Positions 1-10,683 of a DNA stretch of 59,740 nt are shown here, in pieces. This DNA comes from Chara braunii (lineage: Eukaryota > Streptophyta > Charophyceae > Charales > Characeae), in NCBI GenBank assembly GCA_003427395.1, contig BFEA01000019.1, positions 3,321,770 to 3,381,509 of the forward strand. The letters run 5' to 3'. The position numbers and the translations under genes are program-made. Below the pieces are notes generated by a model. The model saw only the letters and a list, made by a program, of their open reading frames with translations. It was not told the DNA's origin and did not search any database. Position 1 is the stretch's first letter, and the number at the start of each line of letters is the position of its first letter.

Positions 1-39
1 CATTGAAAATCAAATTTTGTCTAACTCCCTGATTTCGTA

Positions 40-445
40 AAAATTTGGGCAGCACTCCCTTTACAAAGGGAGACTTCCCAGATTTATACTAAGTCCGATT
101 TGAACTCACAAGATAACTTGAGTTCAATTTAGACAAAATTTAACTAACTCCTCAGTTTTGCAGAAATTTCGGCAGCACTCCCTCTAGAAAANTACTTTCC
201 TGAAATTTATACAAAGTTAGGTCCACAATTTGAGAATAACTTTGACTTCTCAAAGTCCAATTTTGTCTAACTCCCTGAATTAGTAAAAAATTGGGCAGCA
301 CCCCCTTTAGAAAATGAGACTTTTCAGATTTCTACTAAGCCAGATATATGGATTAGACAAGTTGAACTCTGACAAGTCAAAAGTTGACTAACTCCTTGGA
401 TTTGTAGAAATTTCGGCAGCGCTTCCCGTAGAAAAAGTGGCTTGC
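40..445 (-). repeat. Four GGCAGC-plus-hairpin motifs, ~120 bp period (3' LTR)
   Basis: On the plus strand there are four units at about 48-90, 166-200, 288-320 and 409-440. Each has the form TTYGGCAGCRC or TTGGGCAGCAC followed by a C-rich then G/A-rich inverted repeat, for example CTCCCTTT-AC-AAAGGGAG at 56-73. Each unit is preceded by a CTAACTCC-like string, giving a tandem period near 120 bp. The same motif occurs in the leaders of elements 2 and 3. Confidence 0.8.
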
Positions 446-752
446 CAAGATTTATACAAAGCCAAGTATAAGAAAAGATCTCAGAAAATGCGGAAATTGA
501 CCTAAGTAAAAAAAAGTAATTACAGAAAATGCAGGAATTGACACTAACTCCTATAGCTCTAGCACGTGGCGAGCAACTAAAGCAACTACCTATAATACTG
601 AAACCCAAATAAACTAACCATCCCATCCAGTCACATGCAAACCAAACCACAAATGTAAATACTCTCACCATCCCAAGTTCATTCCATATAGATAATTCAT
701 GAATCTTCAAGTTCTTGAATCATTATACCCATCTTACATAAGACATAGAGCT

Positions 753-1433
753 GGACCATTCGCCATGGAAACAATGCCCAACTTGTCTTTATGATATACA
801 CGAACAGGTTGCACAACTACTTCTCTCTTCTTTTGGGCAGATGACCAGGCCATTCGCCATGGAAACAATACCTAGTCGCCCTGAGCTGTTTAATATCCAA
901 AATTTTAATATTTTTCTGACTTTGATTTCAAAAGAAAAGGCAAATATGGGAAGGGGACTGAACCATTCATAGGAAAAACAATGTTCAGCTTGCCCAGACT
1001 ATTTCCATTTATACTTTGTATTTTCTCTTTTTTCTTCTTAATGATATGACTTAACGTTGGACCATTCACAGTAGAAACAATGCCCAGCTGCCAGTTCACA
1101 TGCAAATATACATAAAGTACTTTCTTTTTTACTCAGTTTAATTTATGTGCGTGGTTTTCAGGCTAAACCATTCACCACGGAAACAATGCTTAGCCTTAGA
1201 CAAAAAATCCTCCCTCAGAATAAACAAGAATTTAAACCCCTTCAATCAGGCAAACCCTAGGAGTTAACTAGAGTAAACAGGCTATTCACAGTAGAAACAA
1301 TGCCTGGTCCTCCAGAAAACAACTAGATAAACATAGCAACCAGGCTATTCACAGTAGAAACAATGTCTGGTCCTTCAGAAAACAGCCAAATAAACATAGC
1401 CCTGAGCCATTCACAGTAGAAACAATGCTTAGG
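753..1433. repeat. Spaced array of CCATTC...GAAACAATG motifs (8 copies)
   Basis: Copies lie at about 753, 847, 961, 1059, 1165, 1279, 1341 and 1401. The shared core is CCATTC (or CTATTC), 7-8 variable bases (CGCCATG, ACAGTA), then GAAACAATG with YYRG after it. Intervening DNA of 30-85 bases is not conserved between units. The array is repeated in the 5' LTR. It is probably a multi-copy cis element of the LTR. No protein is encoded. Confidence 0.8.
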
Positions 1434-2139
1434 TTTTTGTTGACCATTCCAAACGCAGGCAAAACTGCTTTCCTTCCACCTTCCCCCAGTTTATCCCTTT
1501 GTCTGCTTTCAGTCAGAATAAAGAAGGAACTTGAACTTCACTCTCACACATTCTTTCCTTTTAGTCTGATTATGTCTTGAAGAGAAAGCAAAAAGCATAA
1601 GGACAACACATGCATACCGCAATCATACTATAGGGAGATAGACAAACATGGGTAGTAGTGGGTTATACAGATAAATATGATTTACATGAAGGATCTCTGC
1701 CTCCTGAACTCCTCCTGAGTTTCGACAAAGCTCCCGCAATCGGTGGGTGGACTCCCCACAGAGTCTTGACGCGGACCTATGGGTTGGAATCCCGCCTGCC
1801 GCCTTCCTCTCAGAACCAATAGACTAGACTTAGAGGAAGAAGGACAGATGAAGATGGTTATGAGACTCTAAGATCCAGGAAAGGTGCGCTTAGACTCGCG
1901 TGAGAGGGCCTCGTTACCTTCACTCGCCTGAGGGCCCCACAATGGCGGCCAAGTGATAGCTTGGTCAACGACGTCAAACTGCCGAAGTAACCCCTTCCGA
2001 CGACCTCCCAATTCGCAGCACTAACCCCCCCTATTAGTTCAGTCTGATCTCCTCCTCGTCTCAACACCTCCTCCTCAATTTTTAACCCCAGCCACCCAGC
2101 AACTGGTAACAGCCCCTTAATGGCTCGCAACAATATGCA

Positions 2140-2720
2140 GTACCCCGCAACAGCAGCTTGTGCTCAGCAGCAGTGCACAGCAGCCCGCAACAGATCGCCT
2201 GTGCACCACTCGTAGCAGCCAGCGACAATAGCAGTTGTACACAGCAGCGGTCAACAAAAATAGAAGTAGTCTACAGTAACCATAATTCGCACATAGCCCA
2301 CTGGCGCAACAGTAGTACCCGACGGAAGTCAAGTCAATAATAGTAGCGGCTCCTCCTAGCAGCAGTCTTTAGTAGCCGTGGTCTTCAGCGGTGGCTAGCA
2401 GCTACGGCAACATATGCTAGCAGTAGCCAAATAGTTCACAATGGTCAAACAACAACATGCAGCAACGGCGGTCAGTAGAAATAGCAGCAGTTTGTACCCA
2501 CCCCGCAGTAGCAGCACACAACAGTAACTTACACACTATCAACCAACAACCGCAGAATGTGCGCAGTAGGCAACTGCAATCTGAGCCCTGCCAAAAGGTC
2601 CTCCAGGTAGCAGTTCATACCACGGTACATCACGGAAGTCTGGCCGTTGCTGTCCATCAGTGCGCAATGAGCCCCCAATTTGGCAACTGAGATACAGCAG
2701 CAGCCGCACTGCATGGGCTA
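2140..2720. repeat. CAG/GTAG-rich low-complexity tract
   Basis: Degenerate trinucleotide-like sequence rich in CAGCAG, GTAGCAGC and CAACAG. The two LTR copies (here and 21970-22550) differ more in this tract than in the flanking LTR. Open frames across it on both strands are compositional and carry no recognisable domain. Confidence 0.6.
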
Positions 2721-3764
2721 AGCCCGACTCTGCTGCATGCTCCAAGATACGGGTGGCTCACGATTAGACCGTCACGACTCGGAACTCCTTCCAAACAATT
2801 GAGGCCCCTCGGGCGACACACCCGCAGACAGCCCCACCACTATCTTTGGCGGTGAACGGCATGCCCCCGCTCGCCTTTGGCTGCAGACTACCCGCTCCCT
2901 CTCTCTCTCTCTTGCTCCTGTATCTACCACTCCACTACCTGAAGCCCAGTCCTGAGCTTGAGGGCCCCGGTCAATACTACGGCCAAGCGCACCCAGATCA
3001 CGTCAAGCAGGGTCATGCGCGTGCGCCCGAAGATGCCAGCTTACCGCTTTAATGGGAGAACTAACTGCGCCAATCTCCCCCGCGTCTCCTTCGTTACCCG
3101 GTAAGTCACCCGTAAGTGCCTTCCCATCACGACTTCTTTCCCCCTTGGCCTTCAATCGACACCTGGTCCCACTTCGCGCCCGATTCCTATCCGTTGCCAA
3201 AGCTATTGTGACACGGACGACACTCCTCAGAAGCGGCCCTGATTACAAGTTAATCACGATAAGGGGAAAGACAAGCACGAGCCAGGAGATGAATCTGCGA
3301 GCTGCACGTCACCAAAACTGGATCAAAGTATACGGCCACGGCCCCGCTCCACTACTCCCGAAACGTGCGAGGCGATAGCGAATCCCTCTCCGGAACGTGG
3401 NGGGATACACCGCCCCTTCANTCACACGCACGGACTNAGATAGCTAGCNGGTAGCTTCCTCCGTCGGTATGGTAAGAAACGNACCGGCCCAGTAGGTAAG
3501 TCTCCAGCTCTGCAGCTGGCCTCTGCCACTTCCCTCTCTCTCGTACACCCTCGCACCTATCTCAATGTCATGTCCGTTCAGAAAAAATGCAAAAACTGAG
3601 CGTGAACCGTCCGCCAAAAACTGGGAAGATTCATCGTTATTTCCANAGTCGCTNTCACCNCGCGCCTGGCCCGTTCTGCACAGCGCATCCCCTACCACTA
3701 AGCCTGGCCAGCCCAGTGCTCGAATNCNAGATCTGATGNTACNATCAGACTCGCCATACCTCCA

Positions 3765-4190
3765 AACCCCGAATTTGAATCTTCGTTCGCCCGTTTTCAC
3801 TAAGAAACGGGCGAAATATGATTTACTTCCTCACCATTTCTACCACTCTCCCGTCACTCTTCTCCATACCCTGCATATCAACCTTTCCTTCTCCTCATAT
3901 TCTACCAATCTACCACTAAAACTAACATCACTAACGCATTCGCCCTACTCTAAAACCCCCGAATCGAATTCTCCCTCGCTCGTTTTCACTCAGAAGCGAG
4001 CAAGATACTCGTCTTTCCTCGTTTTCCTTTTTCACTCCTCGGCATAGCCCGCGCGCTCATTTTCTGTCCTATCTCCCATTCCACTAATCCCTTGCCAAAT
4101 CTAGCTCCACCACTACTCTCGCCCGATACCAAACCCCCAACTCCAAGTGTTCTCCTACCTAGTTCCGCGAAGGAACGGGAGAACAAGCTC
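3765..4190. repeat. Three related hairpin-bearing units (~185 bp period)
   Basis: Three units start with AACCCC(C)GAAT or AAACCCCCAACT and each contains an inverted repeat. Unit 1 has an 11-bp perfect stem, TTCGCCCGTTT (3786-3796) with AAACGGGCGAA (3805-3815). Unit 2 has GCTCG...CGAGC around the same TTTTCACT loop. Unit 3 has GTTCTCC...GGAGAAC enclosing GTTCC...GGAAC. The arrangement is repeated at about 23594-24019 in the other LTR. Confidence 0.65.
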
Positions 4191-4398
4191 TTCCTCCCCC
4201 TCGCTCCTTCATTGCTCCGCCATGCCCGATTCCCTTCTCACTGCGCATGTACTTGGCGCAAATTTGTGTCTAGGTCCATCCCCCCCTTCTTCGTCACTCC
4301 TTTCGGTCTGTAATAAGGATAGCGCATCAGCCCGCGGAGCATACCTGCGGGCAAACCAATGAAGTCGAACAACAAAAAAGGGAAAAGAATATCGGGGA

Positions 4399-4493
4399 GG
4401 AATTTTTGCTCACACTCTATACGTGCCATTTTTGCGCAGAGCCTCGCCGATCCCCTCGGCATCATCCCAGCCTCAACAGATGTCCCGAGGGAC
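4399..4493 (-). pseudogene. Diverged U6 snRNA-like sequence (second tandem copy)
   Basis: Read on the minus strand from 4493, the sequence opens with GTCCCTCGGGACATCTG, close to the plant U6 5' stem-loop. It aligns along its length with U6, including CTGCGCAAAAATGGCACG opposite the U6 segment CTGCGCAAGGATGACACG. Most differences I see are transitions. The region opposite the ACAGAGA box reads GCCGAGG and the AGC triad region is altered, so it should not be functional. It lies about 75 bases downstream of the better-preserved copy at 4571-4669, in the same orientation. Confidence 0.62.
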
Positions 4494-4570
4494 CCAAGCC
4501 TTGGCAGCGCCGCCCCCCCCGGCTTCTCATGATCTGTCCGACCACAGTGCAGCCTTGTCTTAGTGCACGC

Positions 4571-4669
4571 ACCTGGCCTTCGTTCTGGGACTTATGGGCG
4601 CCAGCCTTGCGCAGGGGCCATGCTAATCTTCTCTGTATNGTTCCNANTTTAACGGATGTCCCGAAGGAC
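4571..4669 (-). pseudogene. U6 snRNA-like sequence captured in the 3' LTR
   Basis: On the minus strand, from 4669, it reads GTCCTTCGGGACATCCG, then an A-rich stretch with three ambiguous bases, then ACAGAGAAGATTAGCATGG and CCCCTGCGCAAGG. This matches the 5' two-thirds of plant U6 snRNA with the ACAGAGA box and AGC triad intact. The 3' third is present but diverged (CCCATAAGTCCC in place of the ACGCATAAATCGAG region) and lacks the terminal T run. No U6-type TATA box or upstream element is visible beyond 4669. It is therefore probably a captured snRNA sequence, not an ordinary gene. U6 is the catalytic snRNA of the spliceosome. Confidence 0.82.
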
Positions 4670-5903
4670 TTTGCACNGGCCAGCGCCCGCCCGACAGCCA
4701 GCCGGCCTGAGGGCCCTTCGGATGGAACCAGGTATTAGACGGTTCNATTAGTTTTTGCCCCTATACCCAAAGTCCGACGAATGATTTGCACGTCAGTATC
4801 GCTGCGAGCCTCCACCAGAATGCCCCGAGGCCTTAGCCGGGGCAATGCCCCGTAGCTCTACCAACGGGCGTTCACCCTTTTTTTTCTTCGGCATCCCGTA
4901 CACGTACCCGGCCCGGATTCGTACCGGATTCGCCTTGGTCTGCGCTTCAGCGGTTCAGGGGCGTGCTCACTAAGCTAGGCTCTTGGGTGCCTTTTACACC
5001 CACGGCACCGCGCTTAAGCAAAACAATGTCGGGCGCGGCTCCAGCGTAGTTTCAAAACCAGTTTGCAATTGCACTTCAGGCGCCCCGCAAATACAACACA
5101 CTCCACGTGACCCTGCCGCCGTCTCACGTCCCCGAACGGGATGCGATAAAGAGAAACCGACAAGGGAAAAATAAGATAAAAATAAACCTAATATTACCTG
5201 GGGACAGCGAGCCTGTTGGCACGTCATCGGTGAGCAGGTCGGACCCATTGTCGCGCTTACCAAAAAACAAAACAGAGGGGATAGCCCTGCCGGGCCCTCG
5301 ACCCTCGGCTTCCTCCGCGTCACTCCGCTGCTTCGGCGCTGATGCCCGCCGGCCTCGATCCCCGTACCGTCGCAGTGTCAGTGCAATGTCGTAACCTATA
5401 GGGCTAAGCCCAAGCCTGACACCAACAGGCACATACCTCCTAATAAAGAGGTAGTCCCTGACTCTTAGGGCCAAGGAACCGCCTTCGGCCGCTTCTCGGC
5501 CCGCGCTTGTAGGCATGGCCGCTGAAAAAAATCTCGCGCCGGCCCACCGGCCGTGCCGCGGCTACCCCTATTTGGCCGTATCCATCACTGTCGATGCCGT
5601 CGCCCTCGCACACGCGCTCGCCTCGGTCAGACATACCAATCAATAGAAAATATCTCAAATCCCTGCTTGATCAAAAATAAAAATAAATATTAATAATATT
5701 ATTAACCAACGACCGATGTCCGCACCAACTTTATGATAAAAAACAAAACAGAATCACGCGCGCCCTAAACCTGCGCGCCCACGCACTCTTTACTCTAGTC
5801 GACCAACCAGTCAACATGAAAATTACAGACGCGGCCGCGCCTAGCGCGGTATACTTAAACTTTAAACCAAAACTATTTTTTACCATTTGCATAAAATAGG
5901 GCG

Positions 5904-5932
5904 ATACCCTTGTAAGGGTATTCGCGCCGACA
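5904..5932 (-). repeat. LTR terminal hairpin and terminus (3' LTR start)
   Basis: ATACCCTTGTAAGGGTAT (8-bp stem, 2-base loop) is followed by TCGCGCCGACA at the edge of the repeat. The same arrangement is at 25727-25755 (ends TGACA) and, less perfectly, at 48684-48713 (ATACCCTTGTGAGGGTTT, ends TGACA). In element orientation the LTR begins TGTC(A/G)G. Confidence 0.7.
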
Positions 5933-7016
5933 GCTTACCGGACCATATTAAGCGACATCCCCGTCGCTTCGCCAAATCAGAAGGCTATAAATCCATTCAC
6001 ACTCCAAATGCTGACGAGAAAGGAGCCAATCCGATTAGCCTACAAACACAGGGTAGAGGCCTCCATCAAAACATGCCTCCACAACTATATGCTGCCAGGT
6101 TTCTAACCTGGGCCTCTCACCGCCCAGAAATTAGGACGTTGACCGCATAAGTTCTAAAGACCTTCTCAATCGTCCTCTCCCCAATCCTAGACAACCTTCG
6201 GCTTCTCGTTAGGTGCCCCTAGTCCTGGCAAAAACTAGGGACGCGGGCCTTAATCGGGATCTTTGAAGGCACTCTCGCCTTCCTTCTCAAAAAATCTCTC
6301 GCAATCAAATACTCATAAGCATATTCGTATACTTAATATCCGCTCAGCTCTTTCTGCAGTCTAGTATAGAAAGGTTAGGTCTCCACCTTGACCCACTATA
6401 GCCTGGCTGATCGGACCAGGACCACGGCCCACCGTATTGTTATTTAACGGCAGTACCCTCGTTGGTTACGCAACGATAGGTTTTCTCCTGATAAGCATTC
6501 AATCAGGATTTCCCCCAAAAAGTATCAACCATCACTATCCCGCGGAATAATTTCACTGGGGTGGGCAACCCCCCTTAAACTCTTACCCTGCGGTCCCGCA
6601 GCGAGGTTGCGCCGGCTAGCAGCCATCCAATGGGGTTATGCCCTAGAGGTACTAACTTCTTTTCCGTTAGCTTGACCTTTCTTCAATATGTCCCAGAACT
6701 AGCACATGTGGTTAGACGGGGCGTCGCAAAACAAAATCACAGGCCCACTGCGCGATACGCAGGGGTCCGAAGGCATTTACCAGCCCTTCCACAATAGGCA
6801 TGGCATCCTTCGCACGCTCACAAACAAAATCACCGCTAGGTCCACCAGGTCGTGACCCCTGACTTGATCAGAGTCAGCAGCCACCCATCCTGAGACATCA
6901 TCTCGCCCTGCACTCATTGCGACCTTCTCAAATATTCCAAACAAAAGTGGTCCCTTTTCGTAAGTTTTTATCACTCATCAGATAGCTTACCATGCCATAA
7001 ATCAGTTTACTCACCT
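5933..7016. other. Non-coding 3' part of element A, between LTR and hairpin array
   Basis: No convincing coding region on either strand. A retrotransposon of this orientation should have a polypurine tract just upstream of its 3' LTR, seen here as a pyrimidine run right of 5932, but none is obvious at the junction (GCTTACCGGACC...). That is a weak point in the LTR interpretation. Confidence 0.5.
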
Positions 7017-7260
7017 TTGAAGGTGAGTCTTCCAACAACAAAAACATCCCCTTTTCCAAACATCCAAGGGGCTCTCCTCATAAAACAAAACACCTCCTCT
7101 TCAAAAAATCACGAGGGGTCTCATCACAGAACAAAATACCCCCTCTTTCAAAATCACGAGGGGTCTCGTTACAACACAAAACATCCTAAAACATCCCCCC
7201 TCTCCAAAATCCAAAGGGGTCCCACCATAAAACAGAGCATCGCTGAGCAAACATCTTATG
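7017..7260. repeat. Four-unit hairpin array, ~55-60 bp period
   Basis: Units have the form AAAACAtCCCCTTTTCCAAA... then AAGGGG(T)CTC followed by RTYA(C/T)AAAACA. Each has a C-rich arm and a G-rich arm that can pair: CCCCTT/AAGGGG near 7050, CCTC/GAGG near 7092, CCCCTC/GAGGGG near 7138, CCCCTCT/AGGGG near 7198. Spacers change while pairing is mostly kept. It lies about 0.85 kb downstream of ORF3 in element orientation. Confidence 0.65.
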
Positions 7261-8110
7261 GGTCCTCATCATAACTTAAGCTATCAACAATCAACATGGT
7301 AAGCATTTTGAGCCTCCAGGGCCCATAAATCTTCAAATCCTCACAATCTTTCACAGACGGACTGCACTTCCTCCCCTTATACTCTGCCTTATCAGCTGCC
7401 CGTGGGCAGGTCGCACAAGTATACCGAGGAGTTGACAATTTTGCTTACAATCATATTCACTGTACCCATGATACATAAGATGTTTTTCACACATTGTCCA
7501 CACAAACTCATCATACATCAGAGCATAACCACACATGTGAGAGAGACAAGTGATCGTCACATATAAGAATGCTCTCTGAAAAAAACCTCATCATAATGTA
7601 CACCCAGGGAAATAAAATGTCTCACACAGAAAATGTCCCCAAATCATTGCTCACTCAACTCAAGCCATGCCAAACTCACGCTGACAATTATCCCTGAAAT
7701 ACATGTCAGATCTATCTCTCAAAGCCTGTGCGTAGGTCATCTAAATATGTACGTGCCTTATCTAGATCTCCCTGATCCTCTAGACCCCAGCTCAGTAGGA
7801 ACACTAGAGTTCAGATCTAGACTAGTAGCAATCATCAAAAGGTCCTCTAAGTCTAAGAGGGTATCACACAGAACCTAAGCTGATGCCTCACAAAATACTT
7901 GCTCACTTACATAGACAAACCGGCTCTACCTCCTCAACTCCTCCTGGTTTTGCCTATATAACTGAGCCCTTAGTCCATCTGCGGACTTCTCTACTATCCT
8001 ACCCTGTCTATCATACATCTTACCCCATGCCTCTAAGACCTTCTCTTCTGCCTTATCCTCAAGGAACTCGAGACAGTCCAGAGCCAGATGCATGCCCCTC
8101 TTGCCTTGCA
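7261..8110. other. Non-coding stretch downstream of ORF3
   Basis: Only short open frames without recognisable domains. Composition changes to the GC-rich, coding-like pattern only left of about 8120, where ORF3 ends. Confidence 0.5.
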
Positions 8111-10683
8111 TTAGAAGCATAGCTGATCAACCTTCCTCTTGAACTTCTTCTTCCTGGGCTGAGGAGGTGGCGATGAAGGAGATCCTACCAAGGTACTGAC
8201 AACCCCCTGCTGCTTTGATCGAGGAGCTGCGGTACTAACGACCTCCTGCTGCTGTTCTATTCCATGAACCGGTCCCCCAGACCCAGATCCAATAGCCCAA
8301 GATCTCAGTCTGCTCCTCAAATCCCCTGTCGCTGGGACGTACTCAGGCGTGTCCAACCTCTGAGGTCTCCTCTCGAGTGTCTCTCCTGGCACTACCATGG
8401 GCTGCTGCTCAATCTCCTCTGGCTCATACTCACGCGTGCCTAACCTCTGGAGCCCGCCCTCGATGACACCCTCCGCCTCAATACCCATCTCTCCCTCAAG
8501 AGACTCCTCTATCCTCTGCTCGGGTGAAAACAAACTCGCCTCCTCCTTCATGGTATGCACTGCCTCAAGGAGCACGCCCATAGATCCCTCTGCCGAGCCC
8601 TGAGCCGGCTCACTGCTAGATGGTGGTAACCCCTCCTCAATTGCCAAAGGTACGACTGGGCCCGCCACTGCTACTGGCAGTGTCGCGAGCTCGGTAGGGG
8701 CTCTGAACTCGAACACCTCTCTCTCCGCCTGTCTCTGGGCTCTCGCCTCCTCTGACTCCAAGATAACTCTCCCCATAGGTGGCTCCTGGCGAGGCTCTGC
8801 TGTAGATGGCTGTCCTGGTAACCCATGTCCTGGCTGCCTCTGCTCTCCCTGCCTGCTGCTCTCTGGCTTGTCCACCTTTCCCTGGGTTTGCTGCCTCAGA
8901 CTCTCAATGATAGCTGCCTGGCTGGCTACCAATGCCCTGAGTTCCTGGATTTCCATCTCCATAGCCTCCAGGTGTACTCCATGACTTGCTTCCTTTGTCT
9001 TCTTCCCGCCAGATCGCTCTCCAATAACAAGTGCCGGTCAAAAGTTGTCTTGGCCAGGAACTTGATTTTTCGATCCAACCTCTCTTCCGCCTTCCTGGCC
9101 ACCCCAAACCCGGTTCTGACTGGTGACGGAAGCTCCTCTCCTTTCTGCTCCCAGAAGTCCCTCCGCATCTCTGGGATCTTCGGGGCCCTAGCTGGCGCGC
9201 TGAGTGGCTGGCTTGGGAGTGCTCCTGCTGCCTCCGATCTCTGCCTCTCCTGCTGCTGCTCCGGAAGCTCCCCCGCTGCCTCCAACCTCTGCCTCTTTTG
9301 CCATATCTCGTCTATCCTCCTAGTTCTTCTCGCCCTCTTTTCTTTAGCTGTCTCTCCAGCTAACGCTCTTTCCCTCGTGCAAAGGTCGAACCTCTTCGGG
9401 ATCTCTGCCTCCATCTCCTTCTCGGGCTGGCACGACTCCTGGCGAGGCTCTACAGGTGTTGGCTCTTCCAGGTCTGGGTGCTCCAGGGCATGAGCTGCTA
9501 GGTGCCTGTCAATCAGGGTCAAGGTTTCTCTCCTTACAACTGCCCTCTCCCTCCTCCTTTCTGCTCTCCCCTCTGGCGAAGGAGTCTTTTCTGATGAAGG
9601 TAATGGGGCCTCCTCTCTTTGCAACCTCTCCCCCGCCTGGCGAGTGTTCCTTGGTGCATCCCCGAGTCTCAAACCCACCGCTGGCGTCTGTGGGGGCGTG
9701 TCCTCTCCAACCTCTATCACTTCTTTCCCTGCACGTCTCCCCTCGTCGCCCAACCCTCTCTCTCGCTGAGTACCCTGGACCTCCTCCCGTGGCACCTCCT
9801 CTCGTGGCACCTCCTCTGCCTGCTCTCCATGCTCCTCACCCCGAGGCGACGCTCTCCACTGAGAGATATCCAAATGCGTCCCCAACTCCTTCAAGGGCCC
9901 CTGAGATGCTGACGGCTCCTCCTGCGTGCGTGCTGGCGACCTCCTGAATCCACCCTCGGTAAACCGATGGAACTCCACTAGTCCCAACCCACACTCAGGG
10001 TATGCCCCTCGCTCCTCAGCCTCTGGCTCCGGCTCCGGTTCCTCTTCTCTCCTGGCTAGGGCCTTCCGTCCTCCTCGAGATGGTCTCGCCTCCCTGGGCT
10101 CAGGGTCCCTCTGCCTCTGCCTCCTCTGATGCCTCTCAATTCTGGGCTGAGGGGGCTCTGGCCGTCGAAAGGCTTCTCTCAGATGTGCCCTGCAGCTCTC
10201 CCAGTCCCGGACCATGCTTCTAACCTGCCTAGCCAGTGGTCTTTCCGCCTTCCTGGTCCAGAGTGGTAATGTCTGCATCCAATCGTCTCTCGGTATACCC
10301 TTCCCCTGCATGAACCACTCAAATGCGGGGATGAAGTCCGACGCATTTCCAATCTCCAGGCGGATCGGCCTGCCATCAGGTCCCACAGGCGAGGGTCGCA
10401 GCTCGTGCATCCTCAACTCCACCTCTGACCTCGTCGTCGCCTCTCTACGGATCCGTGCGACGGGCTCCTCGAATCTGCCGACTCCCCTCAGCCTCTCAAT
10501 CCCCTGGGTCACAGTCCAACCCATACGCCGCGCATGCTCCCAGAAACTGTCTAGGAATAGCTCGATGTTGCCACCGTCGTACTTTGGAGTGCTATCTCGA
10601 TGACGAGACCCATTACGCTCATATCCTCCTGATGCGCCCAACGATCTCTGAGGCGGCCGTGTCCCCTTCCCTCCTCTTGGCAT
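8111..10683 (-). pseudogene. ORF3 of element A: Gag-like domain, charged linker, coiled coil (one frameshift)
   Basis: The frame is open further upstream (to 10794), but the Met at 10681-10683 (MPRGGKGTRPP) is a more natural start, because the preceding 37 residues are hydrophobic and Cys-rich and probably out-of-gene. The first ~170 residues (YDGGNIELFLDSFWEH ... DWESCRAHLREAFRR) look like a Gag-type domain: a globular helical region ending in the W-x2-C-x3-L-x2-AF pattern typical of retrotransposon gag. A long Arg/Glu/Pro-rich, probably disordered region follows. Near 8960 the frame shifts, and the last 283 residues start with a predicted coiled coil (MEIQELRALVASQAAII) and continue acidic and Pro/Ser-rich. 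The gene sits after integrase in the same orientation, 167 bases past the pol stop, where env-like or accessory ORFs are found in other elements. It has no membrane segment, so it is not an envelope. Function unknown; a second Gag-like structural protein is my inference. Confidence 0.72.

Larger units (their letters stand above)
1..5932 (-). mobile_element. 3' LTR of element A (partial, continues beyond window start)
   Basis: This stretch is a direct repeat of 19700-25755 (offset 19699 at the start, 19829 in the middle, 19823 at the end), near identical over almost 6 kb, with some blocks that look identical over hundreds of bases. It ends at 5932 in CGACA, next to a hairpin at 5904-5921, and the other copy ends in TGACA after the same hairpin. 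With gag-pol lying between the two copies on the minus strand, the simplest reading is that this is the 3' LTR and 17806-25755 the 5' LTR. Single n bases cluster at 3401-3743 and 4639-4746 where the other copy has defined bases, suggesting reads of the two copies were mixed. A segmental duplication is the alternative. Confidence 0.72.

Noticed and set aside
324-710. 128-residue minus-strand frame and its relative at 19966-20325
   Set aside because: They run over the GGCAGC repeat array, lack any domain, and one is shortened in the other LTR.
753-1433. CRISPR-like look (repeat-spacer alternation)
   Set aside because: Spacers vary from 30 to 85 bases, repeats are degenerate, the context is a eukaryotic LTR, and no cas genes exist.
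4846-4880. GTTGGTAGAGC string on the minus strand, like a tRNA D-arm
   Set aside because: No B-box or T-arm follows at the right distance and no acceptor stem forms.
5488-5505. CGCTTCTCGGCC match to the start of U2 snRNA
   Set aside because: Only 12 bases match and flanks do not; likely chance in GC-rich DNA.
5904-5932. Helitron 3' end (hairpin near terminus)
   Set aside because: No CTRR terminus or TC start, and the repeat flanks a gag-pol element as LTRs do.
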